64,000 bases of DNA from the NCBI RefSeq assembly GCF_022627955.1, contig NZ_JABXGD010000002.1:496001-560000 (forward strand), written 5' to 3'. Numbering within the stretch: position 1 is the first letter of the stretch; the number at the start of each line of letters is the position of its first letter. Below are positions 7,427-19,951 of this stretch, piece after piece. The stretch comes from Microbacterium sp. C5A9 (lineage in GTDB: Bacteria; Actinomycetota; Actinomycetes; Actinomycetales; Microbacteriaceae). The position numbers were made by a program, and so were the translations under genes. A model generated the notes under the pieces. It was not told where the DNA came from and made no database searches. It saw only the letters and a program-made list of their open reading frames with translations.

Positions 7427-8140
7427 TCAGGCCTCGGTGAGTTCCACGATCTCGGAGAGGACGTGGGGATCGGCGAGAACGCGGAAATGCCCACCGGTCT
7501 CGAGCCTGACGTTCTTCTTCGCACCACGGAGCTCGCTTCCCTCGGGGATGTGCGGGTCGAACGACGCGTACACCGACACGATCCGGTCGTTCACCTCGAG
7601 CCTGCGCGCGAGATCCCGGAGATCCGGATCGGACGGGGAGAACGCCCGCACGGATCGCGCCGGGAACAGTCTCGCGTAACGAGAGCCTCCGAAGGGAGCC
7701 GCGATCGCGATCATCGCCCGCACCCGGTGGCCTTCGCCGCCGGTCATCACCGCCTTGCCGGCCAGACCGCCCTTGCTGTGCGCGACGATGATCGCATCCG
7801 TCATCTGCTCCCCCACCATCACCGCGGTGACGAGCCGCGCGGTCTCGAGGAGGGGACGCCGGTTGTTCGACAGCGTCTCGACGACGTGCACCGGATGGCC
7901 CCGATCATGCAGCGCGGTCACGAGCGGCTGCATGAATCGCCACGTCTCGTAGACACCGGGGATGATGACGATCGGTGCTCGTTCGCCCGTGCGGAAGTCG
8001 GCCGGATCGCGACGCCCGAAGGCCGCACGCACCTGCCAGTACACGGCGTACGCATAGTCGGCGATCCACCAGGTCAGACGCCGCCAGGCGGCGATGCGCG
8101 GATACGCCGAAGGGGCGGAACCGTGGCTCCGCCCCTTCAC
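7427..8140 (-). CDS. Alpha/beta hydrolase (esterase/lipase-like)
   Basis: This 237-residue protein has an alpha/beta hydrolase core. IVIIPGVYETW is the oxyanion-side strand and loop, IIVAHSKGGLAGKA carries the nucleophilic serine in an H-S-K-G elbow, and a late histidine sits in GGHFRVLADP. The N-terminal RLTWWIADYAYAVYW is amphipathic and could contact the membrane. The GTG at 8140 is used here, but the first codons form one arm of the pyk terminator hairpin (8109-8138). In-frame GTG codons about 30-36 residues later are alternatives. The substrate is unknown. Confidence 0.8.
   Translation of the reverse strand: MKGRSHGSAPSAYPRIAAWRRLTWWIADYAYAVYWQVRAAFGRRDPADFRTGERAPIVIIPGVYETWRFMQPLVTALHDRGHPVHVVETLSNNRRPLLETARLVTAVMVGEQMTDAIIVAHSKGGLAGKAVMTGGEGHRVRAMIAIAAPFGGSRYARLFPARSVRAFSPSDPDLRDLARRLEVNDRIVSVYASFDPHIPEGSELRGAKKNVRLETGGHFRVLADPHVLSEIVELTEA
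8109..8138 (-). terminator. Terminator of pyk, inside the hydrolase 5' end
   Basis: The arms GAAGGGGCGGA (8109-8119) and TCCGCCCCTTC (8128-8138) form an 11-bp perfect stem with an 8-nt loop, beginning 14 nt after the pyk stop codon. The structure overlaps the first ten codons of the hydrolase gene. Confidence 0.7.
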
Positions 8141-8151
8141 TGTCCGTCCGA

Positions 8152-9603
8152 TCAGACGGTCGCCTCCTTGTAGATGGGAGCGGCGCCGTTGACGGCATCG
8201 CCCACCTTGTGGACGCGGATGTCGTTGGTCGAGCCGACGATTCCGGGAGGGGATCCGGAGATCACGACGACCTTGTCGCCTTCGGCCGCGAGACCGTTGC
8301 TGAGCAGATAGTCATCGACCTGCAGATACATCAGGTCGGTGTGCTGCACCATGTCGACGAGGTTCGACTGGATGCCCCAGGTGAGGGCCATGCGGCGGCG
8401 GATGCCGGGCTCCGGGGTGAAGGCGATCATCGGGATGCGCGAGCGCAGACGCGACAGGCGGCGGGCGGAGTCACCCGACTGGGTGAAGACGCACAGGTAC
8501 TTCGCCTCGACGAACTCGGCGACCTCGAGAGCGGCGAGGGTGATCGCACCGCCCTGGGTGCGCGGCTTGGTCGTCAGAGGCGCGATGCGCTCGAGGCCGT
8601 GCTCCTCGGTCGACTCGATGATGCGGGCCATGGTCTCCACGACGACGACCGGGTAGTCTCCCACGCTGGTCTCGCCCGAGAGCATCACGGCGTCGGCGCC
8701 GTCGAGCACGGCGTTCGCGACGTCGGACGTCTCGGCGCGCGTGGGCACGGGGCTGTTGATCATCGACTCGAGCATCTGGGTCGCGACGATGACCGGCTTC
8801 GCCATACGACGCGCGAGCTCGACCGCGCGCTTCTGGACGATCGGCACGGCCTCGAGCGGAAGCTCGACGCCGAGGTCGCCACGGGCCACCATGATCGCGT
8901 CGAACGCGTCGACGATCTCCTCGAGAGCATCGACGGCCTGCGGCTTCTCGACCTTGGCGATGACGGGGACCTTGACGCCCTCTTCCGCCATGATCTCGTG
9001 CACGCGGCTGACGTCGGCCGCGTTGCGCACGAACGAGAGGGCGATGAGGTCGGCGCCGATGCGCAGACCCCAGCGGAGGTCATCCTCGTCCTTCTCGCTC
9101 AGCGCGGGCACGTTGACAGCCACGCCGGGCAGGTTGATGCCCTTGTTGTTGGAGACGGCTCCGGCCACGATGACCTTCGTCGTGACGGTCACGCCGTCGG
9201 TCTCGACGACCTCGACGCGCACCTTTCCGTCATCGATGAGCAGGAAGTCCCCCGGCTTGACGTCGTGGGGAAGGCCCTTGAACGTCGTGCCGCAGATGTC
9301 CTTGTTGCCGATGATGTCCTCGGTCGTGATCTTGAAGATGTCGCCCTTGGCCAGCTCGTAGGGGCCGGCCTCGAACTTGCCGAGGCGGATCTTCGGCCCC
9401 TGCAGGTCGACGAGGATGGCGACGGCACGACCGGCGTCGTCGGCTGCGCGACGGACGTTCGCGTAGTTGTTCTCATGCACGGAGTAGTCACCGTGGCTGA
9501 GGTTCAGACGGGCGACGTCCACGCCGGCGTCGATGAGTGCACGCACGGTCTCGTACGTGGAAGTGGCGGGGCCCAGGGTGGCGACGATTTTCGCGCGTCT
9601 CAA
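8152..9603 (-). CDS. pyk: Pyruvate kinase
   Basis: The 483-residue enzyme converts phosphoenolpyruvate and ADP to pyruvate and ATP in the last step of glycolysis. Conserved features are ATLGPATSTYE and RLNLSHGDYSVHE at the N-terminus, VDLQGPKIRLG, the active-site signature VIAKVEKPQAVDAL, and VARGDLGVELPLE followed by VIVATQMLESM. The start codon is TTG at 9603 (MRRAKIVATLG), supported by GGAG 7 nt upstream. Only 57 nt separate it from gltD, and these may hold a weak promoter. A strong stem-loop ends the unit. In mycobacteria pyk is likewise near polA and pdtaR. Confidence 0.97.
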   Translation of the reverse strand: MRRAKIVATLGPATSTYETVRALIDAGVDVARLNLSHGDYSVHENNYANVRRAADDAGRAVAILVDLQGPKIRLGKFEAGPYELAKGDIFKITTEDIIGNKDICGTTFKGLPHDVKPGDFLLIDDGKVRVEVVETDGVTVTTKVIVAGAVSNNKGINLPGVAVNVPALSEKDEDDLRWGLRIGADLIALSFVRNAADVSRVHEIMAEEGVKVPVIAKVEKPQAVDALEEIVDAFDAIMVARGDLGVELPLEAVPIVQKRAVELARRMAKPVIVATQMLESMINSPVPTRAETSDVANAVLDGADAVMLSGETSVGDYPVVVVETMARIIESTEEHGLERIAPLTTKPRTQGGAITLAALEVAEFVEAKYLCVFTQSGDSARRLSRLRSRIPMIAFTPEPGIRRRMALTWGIQSNLVDMVQHTDLMYLQVDDYLLSNGLAAEGDKVVVISGSPPGIVGSTNDIRVHKVGDAVNGAAPIYKEATV

Positions 9604-9660
9604 CAGATTCTCCAGGGTAGAGGGGGGATTAGAACTCAGGCGACGGTGCCGCGGCTCAGC

Positions 9661-11119
<1,459 letters not shown>

Positions 11120-11127
<8 letters not shown>

Positions 11128-14100
11128 CGGTCACCTCCAGGATGCGGTTCCAGACGATGTCGCCGTCGGGGTCGATCCCCTCGGCGACTGCTTCATCGCG
11201 CATGCTGCGCACAGCGGCGTAGTCGCGCGGAAGCACCTTCGTGAACTGGCCTGCGATCTCTTCGAATCGCGCCAGGATGTCGGAGCCGAGCGGCGATGCC
11301 GTCCGCTCCACGTGCTCGGCGATCAGGCTGCGGAGCACCTCGAGATCGGCGCGGTCGAGCGGCTCGAGGAGGAGCTCTCCGCTGCTGAGCGACTGCGCGT
11401 TGATCTTGCCGGTGTCCAGCGAGCGGATGTACGCCACTCCCCCGGACATGCCTGCGCCGAGGTTGCGACCGGTGGAACCGAGGATCACCGCGACGCCGCC
11501 CGTCATGTACTCCAGCGCGTGGTCACCCACGCCCTCGACGACGGCGGTGGCACCGGAGTTCCGCACCAGGAAACGCTCACCGACCACGCCCGACAGGAAC
11601 ATGGTCCCCGACGTCGCGCCGTAGCCGATGACGTTGCCCGCGATGACGTTCTCGTGCGGCACGATCGTCGAGCCACGCGGCGGGCGGATCGAGATGTCGC
11701 CGCCCGACAGCCCCTTGCCGACGTAGTCGTTCGAGTCGCCCTCGAGACGCAGGACGATCCCGGACGGGAGGAAGGCGCCCAGCGACTGACCGGCCGTGCC
11801 GTGCAGTGTGACATCGATGGTGCCGCGGGCCAGACCCGCCGCACCGTGCCGCGAGGTGACCTGGTGGCCCAGCATCGTGCCGACGGCGCGCTCGGTGTTC
11901 GCGATCGGGAGCTCGGCGACGACGGGTTCGCCGTTCAGCAGCGCGTTCTTCGCGATGTCGATCAGCTGCACGTCGAAGTGCTTCTCGAGCTCGTGGTCCT
12001 GCGTGCGCCCGCTGCGACGCGGCTCACCGGCAGGGAACGCCGGACCGTCGAGCACCGGGCTCAGGTCGAGTCCCTCGGCCTTCCAGTGGTCGACAGCGGC
12101 ATCCACCTCGATGAGTTCGGCACGACCGACGATCTCGTCGATCGACCGGAATCCGAGCTCGGCCAGATGCTCGCGCACCTCTTCGGCGATGAACTCCATG
12201 AAGTTCACGACGAACTCGGGCTTGCCGCTGAACCGCTCCCGCAGCACCGGGTTCTGGGTGGCCACGCCGACGGGGCAGGTGTCGAGGTGGCAGACACGCA
12301 TCATGATGCAGCCGCTCACGACCAGGGGTGCGGTCGCGAAACCGAACTCCTCGGCCCCGAGCAGCGCGCCGATGATGACGTCGCGCCCGGTCTTCAGCTG
12401 GCCGTCGACCTGCACCACCACGCGGTCGCGCATGCCGTTGAGCATGAGCGTCTGCTGCGTCTCGGCGAGGCCGAGCTCCCACGGCGTTCCGGCGTGCTTG
12501 AGGGAGTTGAGCGGGCTGGCGCCCGTGCCCCCGTCGTGACCGGAGACGAGGATCACGTCGCTGAGCGCCTTCGCGACACCCGCCGACACCGCGCCGATGC
12601 CCGACTGGCTGACCAGCTTGGTGTGGATACGCGCCTCGGGGTTGGCCCTCTTGAGGTCGAAGATGAGCTGCTTGAGGTCTTCGATCGAGTAGATGTCGTG
12701 GTGCGGCGGCGGGGAGATGAGCCCCACGCCGGGCGTTCCGCCACGCGTGCGGGCCACCCACGGGTAGACCTTCTGCGGCGGGAGCTGGCCGCCCTCGCCG
12801 GGCTTCGCCCCCTGTGCGAGCTTGATCTGGATGTCGTCGGCCTCGGTCAGGTAGAGGCTCGTGACGCCGAAGCGTCCGGAGGCGACCTGCTTGATGGCAC
12901 TGCGCCGCTCCGGGTCGACGAGACGGTCGTTGTCCTCTCCGCCCTCACCGGTGTTCGACTTGCCCCCGATGCGGTTCATCGCGATGGCGAGAGTCTCGTG
13001 CGCCTCTTTCGAGATGGAGCCGTAGCTCATCGCACCCGTCGAGAACCTCTTGACGATCGACGAGACCGGCTCGACCTCGTCGATCGGGACCGGCTTGCGC
13101 GTGCCCGTGCGGAGTTTGAAGAGTCCGCGCAGCGTCTTGAGCTCGGCCGCCTGGTCGTCGACGAGCCGCGTGTACTCGCGGAAGACGTCGTAGCGGCGCT
13201 CGCGCGTCGAGTGCTGCAGCTTGAACACCGTCTCGGGACTGAAGAGGTGCGGCGAGCCGTCGCGGCGCCACTGGTACTCGCCACCGGTCCACAGACGCTC
13301 GTGTGCGCGTGCCGCCTCGTCTTCGGGATAGGCGTAGTCGTGACGCGCCTGGTTCTCGATGAAGATCTCTTGGATGCCGATGCCGCCGAGCTTCGACTCG
13401 GTGCGCGTGAAGTACTTGTCGATGAACTCCTCGCTCAGACCCACGGCCTCGAACACCTGCGCGCCGGCGTACGACGACACGGTGGAGATGCCCATCTTCG
13501 ACATGATCTTCAGCACGCCCTTGCCGAGCGCGTAGATCAGGTTGCGGACGGCCTTCTCGGGGCTGATGCCCGTGATGTATCCGGTGCGCACGAGGTGCTC
13601 GACCGTCTCCATCGCGAGATAGGGGTTGACGGCGGATGCGCCGTAGCCGATCAGCGTCGCGACGTGGTGGACCTCGCGGACGTCACCGGCCTCGACGATC
13701 AGACCGACCTTCATGCGGTTCTCACGCCGGATCAGGTGGTGGTGGATCGCCGACACCATGAGCAGCGACGGGATGGGAGTCAGATCCTTGTTCGAGTCGC
13801 GGTCGGACAGGATGATGAACTCGGCACCCTGCGCGATGGCCTCGTCGACCTCGGCGCACATCTCGGTGAGGCGCTGCTCGAGCGTGTTCGAGCCGGCGTC
13901 GAAGTGGTAGAGCCCGCGGATGGTGACGCTCGAACGGTCGGGCAGCGCCTTGTCGATGTGTCGGATCTTGGCGAGCTCGTCGTTGTCGATCACCGGGAAG
14001 TCGAGCGACACGGTGCGCGTGTGGTCCGGACCCCACGACAGCAGGTTGCTCTCAGGACCGAGACCGAGCTTCAGGCTCGTGACGACCTCTTCGCGGATCG

Positions 14101-15697
14101 AGTCCAGCGGCGGGTTCGTGACCTGCGCGAACTGCTGCGTGAAGTAGTCGAAGAGCAGGCGAGGACGCTTGCTGAGCACGGCGATCGGCGTGTCCGACCC
14201 CATGGCGCCGAGCGGCTCGATGCCGTTCTGCCCCATCGGAGTCAGCAGGATGCGGATCTCCTCCTCGGTGTAGCCGAAGGTGCGCTGGCGGCGGGTGATC
14301 GATGCCGGTGGATGCACGATGTGCTCGCGCTCGGGCAGGTCCGCCAGCCGGACGGCTCCGGCATCCAGCCACTCCTGCCACGGGTGCATGGTGGCGAGAT
14401 CGTGCTTGATCTCCTCGTCTTCGATGATGCGCCGCTGTGCGGTGTCGACGAGGAACATCTTGCCGGGCTGCAGGCGGCCGCGACGCTTGATGCGCTCGGG
14501 CTCGAACGTGAGCACGCCGGTCTCGGATCCGATGACGATGAGTCCATCGGTCGTCTCGGTCCAGCGACCGGGGCGCAGGCCGTTGCGGTCGAGCGTCGCG
14601 CCGACGAGTGTGCCGTCGGTGAAGATGAGCGCCGCCGGGCCGTCCCACGGCTCCATCTGGTTCGAGTGGTACTCGTAGAAGGACCGCAGCTCGGGAGAGA
14701 TGTCGGACTGCTTCTCGTATGCCTCGGGAACCATCATCATGATGGCGTGCGGCAGGCTGCGACCGGTCAGGGTCAGCAGCTCGAGCACCTCGTCGAAGGA
14801 TGCCGAGTCGCTGGCGCCGTCGGTGCAGATCGGCAGCAGGGGTGCGACATCGCCGAGCAGCTCGGATTCGAGCTGCGACTGACGTGCGCGCATCCAGTTG
14901 CGGTTTCCGCCCACCGTGTTGATCTCGCCGTTGTGGGCGAGCATGCGCAGCGGCTGGGCGAGCGGCCACGACGGGAAGGTGTTGGTCGAATAGCGCGAGT
15001 GCACGACGGCGAGCTCGGACATGAACCGCTCGTCCTGCAGGTCGGGGTAGAACGGCTCGAGCTGAAGAGTCGTGACCATTCCCTTGTACCCGAGCGTGCG
15101 GGCCGAGAGGGAGACGAAGTAGGCGCCGAGTTCGTGGCCGGCGCGCTTGCGCAGGCGGTAGGCGACACGGTCGAGCGCGATGCCGGTGAGGGGTGCCTGC
15201 GCGTGCGTGGCTCCCCCGGCGCTCACGAAGAGCTGCTCGAACGCGGGCCGCGCCTCGTCGGCGAGCTTGCCGAGGTTGTCGTTGACGGTCGGGACCTCGC
15301 GCCATCCGAGGACGCGCAGGCCCTCGCCGCGCGCGATCTTCTCGATCCCCGCCTTCTGCTGACGGCGCTCACTGGAATCACGCGGGAGGAATGCCAGACC
15401 CGCGGCGTACTCGCCGACCGGGGGCAGCTCGAAATCGGTGACCGCGCGCAGGAACGCATCCGGCATCTGCGTCAGGATGCCGGCTCCGTCGCCGGTGCCG
15501 GCGTCGGAGCCGATCGCACCGCGGTGCTCGAGGTTGCGGAGCGCTTCGAGCGCCAGCGCGATGATGTCGTGGCCGGGCTCGCCGCGAAGGGTCGCGACCA
15601 TCGCCAGGCCGCAGGCGTCCTTCTCGAACGCCGGATTGTACATGCCCTGCTTCGGGGGGTAAGCGCCGGATGCGCCGTACGGAGGCTGAAAATACAC
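11120..15697 (-). CDS. gltB: Glutamate synthase, large subunit
   Basis: This 1525-residue alpha subunit makes two glutamates from glutamine and 2-oxoglutarate. A propeptide of about 28 residues precedes the catalytic Cys29 ([14 protein letters not shown]) of the class II amidotransferase domain. The central domain and the FMN-binding synthase domain follow ([24 protein letters not shown]). The 3Fe-4S cluster cysteines lie in [21 protein letters not shown]-terminal GXGXG beta-helix domain closes the protein. The start is GTG at 15697 with GAGGA about 9 nt upstream. It is the first gene of gltBD. The 81-nt upstream gap holds small inverted repeats (15724-15747, 15759-15772) with no clear operator. 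Confidence 0.98.
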
Positions 15698-15778
15698 CTG
15701 TACCGTCCTCAGATCTTCGGATGACCCGGGGACGTCATTGGCCGGGTGGATGCGATGGGGTCCTCACGGACCGGTCTG

Positions 15779-16807
15779 CTATCGGGAGCTTTCCGTGTCC
15801 GTGGGAGCGGTGCTTGTGGCGCTGGCTCCTGCGGTGACTTCTTCGGACGGAGGCTCACTCAGGTCCACGAAATCGGAGGTATTGTCCTGCGATTCTACAT
15901 CAGCGGCCAGATCGTTCCGTCCGCGACCCGGCTGGTACGGCGACGGCTCGAGACCGAGGTGACGACGCGACTGCACGACGAGGATCGCGAGACCCACGAT
16001 GATGCCGATGATCGAGGCCCAGACGTTGCTGCGCAGTCCGAGGATGATCTCGCTCGGATCGATGCGGATCGACTCCCAGACGACGCGACCGGCGCTGTAC
16101 CAGATGAGGTAGATCGCGAACAGCTTTCCCCACTGCAACGCGGTCGCCTTGCGGCTCAGCCAGAGCAGCACGATCACGCCGAGGACGTTCCAGATCACCT
16201 CGTAGAGGAACGTCGGGTGGAAGAGCGTGCCCTCGGGGAGTCCGGGCGGGAAGGCGCTGTTGTCGGATTCGATCTCCAGCCCCCAGGGCAGGTCGGTCGG
16301 CAGGCCGAACAGCTCGTGGTTGAACCAGTTGCCGAAGCGTCCCATCGCCTGAGCGAGGAGCAGACCGGGCGCCAACGCGTCAGCGAAGGTCCAGAAGCGG
16401 ATGCCGGTCCAGCGGCAGCCGAGGTAGGCGCCCACCGCACCGCCGATCAGGGCGCCGAAGATCGCGATCCCGCCCTCCCAGATCGCCCAGACCGAACCCG
16501 GTTCGAACGGGTTCCAGGTGTTCTTGCCCTCGCCGAAGTAGAAGTTCGGGTGCGTGAGCACGTGGAAGATGCGCGCGCCGATGATCGCGAGCGGCACGGC
16601 CAGGATCGAGATGTCGATCACGACCCACGGCTCTGCCCCCCGCCGGGTGAGGCGGTGGTTGGTCAGCAGCACGGCCGCGATGATGCCGGCGATGATGCAG
16701 AGCGCGTAGAAGTGGATCCGGAGCGGGCCGAGGTCGATGTAGGAGACCGGGGGGCTCGGGATGCTGGCGAGCACGCCGCTGAAGGTGCTGTGGAGCGCGA
16801 GGGACAT
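15779..16807 (-). CDS. lgt: Prolipoprotein diacylglyceryl transferase
   Basis: This integral membrane enzyme (342 residues) transfers diacylglycerol from phosphatidylglycerol to the lipobox cysteine of prolipoproteins. Seven hydrophobic segments are visible, from HFYALCIIAGIIAAVLL to SIIGIIVGLAILVV. The family signature appears as MGRFGNWFNHELFG. The C-terminal tail of about 50 polar residues is longer than in E. coli Lgt (291 aa), which is common in actinobacteria. The start is ATG at 16807 (MSLALHST), 10 nt after the trpA stop. Linkage to trpCBA is conserved across actinobacteria. Confidence 0.97.
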   Translation of the reverse strand: MSLALHSTFSGVLASIPSPPVSYIDLGPLRIHFYALCIIAGIIAAVLLTNHRLTRRGAEPWVVIDISILAVPLAIIGARIFHVLTHPNFYFGEGKNTWNPFEPGSVWAIWEGGIAIFGALIGGAVGAYLGCRWTGIRFWTFADALAPGLLLAQAMGRFGNWFNHELFGLPTDLPWGLEIESDNSAFPPGLPEGTLFHPTFLYEVIWNVLGVIVLLWLSRKATALQWGKLFAIYLIWYSAGRVVWESIRIDPSEIILGLRSNVWASIIGIIVGLAILVVQSRRHLGLEPSPYQPGRGRNDLAADVESQDNTSDFVDLSEPPSEEVTAGASATSTAPTDTESSR

Positions 16808-16817
16808 GAGTGCGATT

Positions 16818-17621
16818 CTAGTTCTCGTGTACGGGGCGCGCCGAAGACGTGCCGACGGCCAGGTTTCGGGTGACTTCGGCGAGGGCCGGGAGGCCGCCGT
16901 CGCGAAGGGCGCGGACGAGCGCGGTGCCGACGATCGCGCCGTCGGCGTATTCGGAGACGCCCGCGATCTGCTCGGCGGTCGAGATGCCGATGCCGACGCA
17001 GGCACGGGAGGCTCCCTGCTCGCGCAGGCGCCCCACGAGGGTCCGTGCGGCCCGGTCGAGTTCTGCGCGCTCCCCCGTGATGCCCATGGTGGAGACGGTG
17101 TAGATGAATCCCGTCGACGACTCGACCACGAGACGGAGCCGCTCGTCGGTCGAGGTCGGTGCAGCGAGGAACACCCGGTCGAGGCCGGTCCTCGTGCTCG
17201 CGGCGATCCAGTCCCCTGCGACATCGGGCGTGATGTCGGGAGTGATGAGACCGGCGCCACCGGCGGCGAGCAGATCGTCGGCGTAGCGATCGACGCCGTA
17301 CTGGAACACCGGGTTCCAGTACGTCATGACGAGCACGGGAACGTCGGTCGCCTCGGTGATCGCGCGGACCGCGGTGAACAGGTCCTTCATGGTGAAGCCG
17401 TTGGCCAGAGCAGCGGTGGTGGCCTCCTGGATCACGGCGCCGTCCATCACGGGGTCGCTGTACGGCGGGCCGAGCTCGATGATGTCGACGCCGTTCTCGG
17501 CGAGGGTGATGGCCGCACGGATGCTCGTGTCGAGGTCGGGGAAACCGACCGGGAGGTAGCCGATGAACGCGCTGCGGCCTGCGTCGTGCGCGGCGGCGAT
17601 GGCCTGCTCTACCCGGCTCAT
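16818..17621 (-). CDS. trpA: Tryptophan synthase, alpha chain
   Basis: The 267-residue alpha subunit cleaves indole-3-glycerol phosphate to indole, which is channelled to Trp[16 protein letters not shown] and [16 protein letters not shown] carry the conserved residues, with the catalytic glutamate in the second ([10 protein letters not shown]) and the catalytic aspartate further on near [23 protein letters not shown] forms the phosphate loop. The start overlaps the trpB stop by 4 nt. Length and order fit the trpCBA operon. Confidence 0.97.
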   Translation of the reverse strand: MSRVEQAIAAAHDAGRSAFIGYLPVGFPDLDTSIRAAITLAENGVDIIELGPPYSDPVMDGAVIQEATTAALANGFTMKDLFTAVRAITEATDVPVLVMTYWNPVFQYGVDRYADDLLAAGGAGLITPDITPDVAGDWIAASTRTGLDRVFLAAPTSTDERLRLVVESSTGFIYTVSTMGITGERAELDRAARTLVGRLREQGASRACVGIGISTAEQIAGVSEYADGAIVGTALVRALRDGGLPALAEVTRNLAVGTSSARPVHEN

Positions 17622-18886
17622 AGTTCGGGCTCCCCCTTCGACGCCGCCTTCTCGGCCGCGCTCTCGTCATCGACGTCGTGCTCGAGCGCCTCGGCGTCGT
17701 ACAGGTCGAAGTAGCGCGCGGCGGTGTCCATGTCCTTGTCGCCTCGTCCGGACAGGCACACCGCGAGGAGCACATCCGGTCCCATCTCGCGACCCAGACG
17801 CAGCGCACCGGCGAGTGCGTGCGCCGACTCGATGGCCGGGATGATCCCCTCGGTGCGGCTGAGGAGCCGCAGTGCCTGCATGGCCTCGTCGTCCGTCGCC
17901 GGGATGTACTCGGCGCGCCCGATGTCGGCGAGCCAGGAGTGCTCCGGGCCGACGCCGGGGTAGTCGAGACCGGCGGAGATCGAGTGCGACTCCACGGTCT
18001 GGCCGTCGACGTCCTGAAGCACGTAGGTCTTCGCGCCGTGGAGGATGCCGGGACGTCCGCGCTCGATCGACGCGGCATGCCGGGGCGTGTCGACGCCGTC
18101 GCCTGCTGCCTCGACCCCGTAGAGCCTGACCCCGTCGTCGTCGAGGAACGCGTCGAACATGCCGATCGCGTTGGAGCCGCCGCCGACGCAGGCGATGACG
18201 GCGTCGGGGAGCCGACCCACCTCGTCGAGGAGCTGCTGACGCGCCTCTTCGCCGATGATCTTCTGGAAGTCGCGCACCATCGCAGGGAAGGGATGCGGAC
18301 CCGCTGCGGTGCCGAAGATGTAGTTGGTGGTCTCGACCGTGGCGACCCAGTCGCGGTACGCGTCGTTGATCGCATCCTTCAGGGTGCGCGAGCCGGAGGT
18401 CACCGCGACGACCTCGGCGCCGAGAAGGCGCATGCGGGCCACGTTGAGCGCCTGACGCTCGGTGTCGACCTCGCCCATGTAGATCGTGCACTCCAGGCCG
18501 AAGAGCGCGGCGGCGGTCGCGGTGGCGACGCCGTGCTGCCCGGCGCCCGTCTCAGCGATCACCCGGGTCTTGCCGAGGCGCTTCGTCAGGAGCGCCTGCC
18601 CCAGCACGTTGTTGATCTTGTGCGACCCCGTGTGATTGAGGTCTTCGCGCTTGAGGAAGATGCGCGCGCCGCCGGCGTGCTCTGCGAACCGAGCCACCTC
18701 GGTGAGCGGTGAGGGACGGCCCGCGTACGAGCTGAGGAGACCCGCCAGCTCGGAGCGGAAGGCCGGATCGGCGATCGCCTCCTGGTACGCCACGGTGAGC
18801 TCGTCGATCGCGGCGATCAGCGATTCGGGCATGTACCGCCCGCCGTACTCGCCGAACAACGGGCCGTGCTGATCGCGCAGACTCAC
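17618..18886 (-). CDS. trpB: Tryptophan synthase, beta chain
   Basis: This 422-residue PLP enzyme condenses indole with serine to make tryptophan. The PLP lysine is in [11 protein letters not shown]. The glycine-rich phosphate loop is [10 protein letters not shown], and [14 protein letters not shown] is a family signature. GTG at 18886 overlaps the trpC stop (GTGA). The C-terminal tail of about 20 acidic residues extends beyond the core and is probably disordered. Confidence 0.98.
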   Translation of the reverse strand: MSLRDQHGPLFGEYGGRYMPESLIAAIDELTVAYQEAIADPAFRSELAGLLSSYAGRPSPLTEVARFAEHAGGARIFLKREDLNHTGSHKINNVLGQALLTKRLGKTRVIAETGAGQHGVATATAAALFGLECTIYMGEVDTERQALNVARMRLLGAEVVAVTSGSRTLKDAINDAYRDWVATVETTNYIFGTAAGPHPFPAMVRDFQKIIGEEARQQLLDEVGRLPDAVIACVGGGSNAIGMFDAFLDDDGVRLYGVEAAGDGVDTPRHAASIERGRPGILHGAKTYVLQDVDGQTVESHSISAGLDYPGVGPEHSWLADIGRAEYIPATDDEAMQALRLLSRTEGIIPAIESAHALAGALRLGREMGPDVLLAVCLSGRGDKDMDTAARYFDLYDAEALEHDVDDESAAEKAASKGEPEL

Positions 18887-19659
18887 TGGACCTCCAGGAA
18901 ACTCTTCAGTGTGGCGACCGGGTCGCCCGTGACGAGGGCTTCTCCGATCAGGACGACGTCGGCACCCGCGGAGCGGTAGTGGGCGACGTCAGCGGGCGTG
19001 AGCACGGCCGACTCTGCGATCTTGACGGCCGTGTCGGGGATGCGGTCGACCAGACGGCCGAACAGGTCGCGATCGAGTTCGAGGGTCTTCAGATCACGGG
19101 CGTTCACGCCGATCAACGGAGCGCCGAGATCGATCGCGGCCTCGAGCTCATCGGCGGAGTGCGTCTCGACCAGCGGCGTCATCCCGAGCTCGGTGATGAA
19201 CGCGAACAGGTCGCGGAGCACCGCGGGCTCGATGCCCGCGACGATGAGCAGGGCGAGGTCGGCACCCGCGGCGCGAGCCTCGAGCACCTGGTAGCGGGTC
19301 GCGATGAAGTCCTTGCGGAGGACGGGCAGCGACACACGGGCGGTCACCGCCTCGAGATCGGCGAGACTGCCGCCGAACCGCCGCTCCTCCGTGAGCACGC
19401 TGATCGCCGACGCACCGCCGGTCTCGTACAGCGAGGCCTGGAGCGCCGGATCGGGGATCTCGGCCAGTGCGCCGCGCGACGGGCTTGCGCGCTTGACCTC
19501 GGCGATGACCTTCACGCGGTCCGCGCGGGCGAGTGCGGCGACGGCGTCCTTGGCGGCAGGGCGCGCCAGAGCGTCGCGTTCGACCTCGGCGAGGGGCCGG
19601 GTGAGAGCGCGACGCTCAGCGTCTGCGACTGCGCCGGCCGTGAGGTCGGCGAGGACCAC
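18883..19659 (-). CDS. trpC: Indole-3-glycerol phosphate synthase
   Basis: The 258-residue TIM barrel converts carboxyphenylaminodeoxyribulose phosphate to indole-3-glycerol phosphate. Conserved motifs are [13 protein letters not shown] with the catalytic lysine, [13 protein letters not shown] with the second, and [14 protein letters not shown]. It starts with GTG at 19659, overlapping the stop of the small membrane protein gene by 1 nt. It is a stand-alone TrpC. No TrpF domain or trpF gene is present in this window. Confidence 0.97.
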   Translation of the reverse strand: MVLADLTAGAVADAERRALTRPLAEVERDALARPAAKDAVAALARADRVKVIAEVKRASPSRGALAEIPDPALQASLYETGGASAISVLTEERRFGGSLADLEAVTARVSLPVLRKDFIATRYQVLEARAAGADLALLIVAGIEPAVLRDLFAFITELGMTPLVETHSADELEAAIDLGAPLIGVNARDLKTLELDRDLFGRLVDRIPDTAVKIAESAVLTPADVAHYRSAGADVVLIGEALVTGDPVATLKSFLEVQ

Positions 19660-19904
19660 TAGTGCGCCTTCGGCTGGTACTTGGGGCCCTTCACGCCGTA
19701 GCCGGCCTTGGCCAGCGCCCAGCCGACGAGCGCGCCGATCGGGATCAGCGCGGCGAACACCCAGACCAGGGTGACCCAGATCGGGCTGAACTCGGCGAGG
19801 CAGAAAGCCAGCGTGCCGAGCGTGAAGCCGGCGAGCATGATGATCACGGCCGTCCAGGCAGCAGGCGAGTGTCCGTGGCCGGGGTCAGCGATCGGGTTGG
19901 TCAT
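19659..19904 (-). CDS. HGxxPAAW-motif small membrane protein
   Basis: This 81-residue protein has the short N-terminal signature HGHSPAAW followed by two transmembrane helices (about 17-39 and 43-66), then a basic C-terminus. The family is conserved in actinobacteria and is usually coded just before trpC, but its function is unknown. It overlaps trpC by 1 nt and begins 47 nt after the Trp-associated membrane protein gene, so it is part of the trp transcription unit. A role in the membrane linked to tryptophan synthesis or to lgt would be speculation. Confidence 0.8.
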   Translation of the reverse strand: MTNPIADPGHGHSPAAWTAVIIMLAGFTLGTLAFCLAEFSPIWVTLVWVFAALIPIGALVGWALAKAGYGVKGPKYQPKAH

Positions 19905-19951
19905 GGTCTCCTCCGGGGACGACGTGCGGGATCTCTGTCAGTCTATCGGGG

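Noticed and set aside
19905..19951. trp attenuator or leader peptide before the trp genes
   Set aside because: The 47-nt gap has no short frame with tandem Trp codons and no terminator pair.
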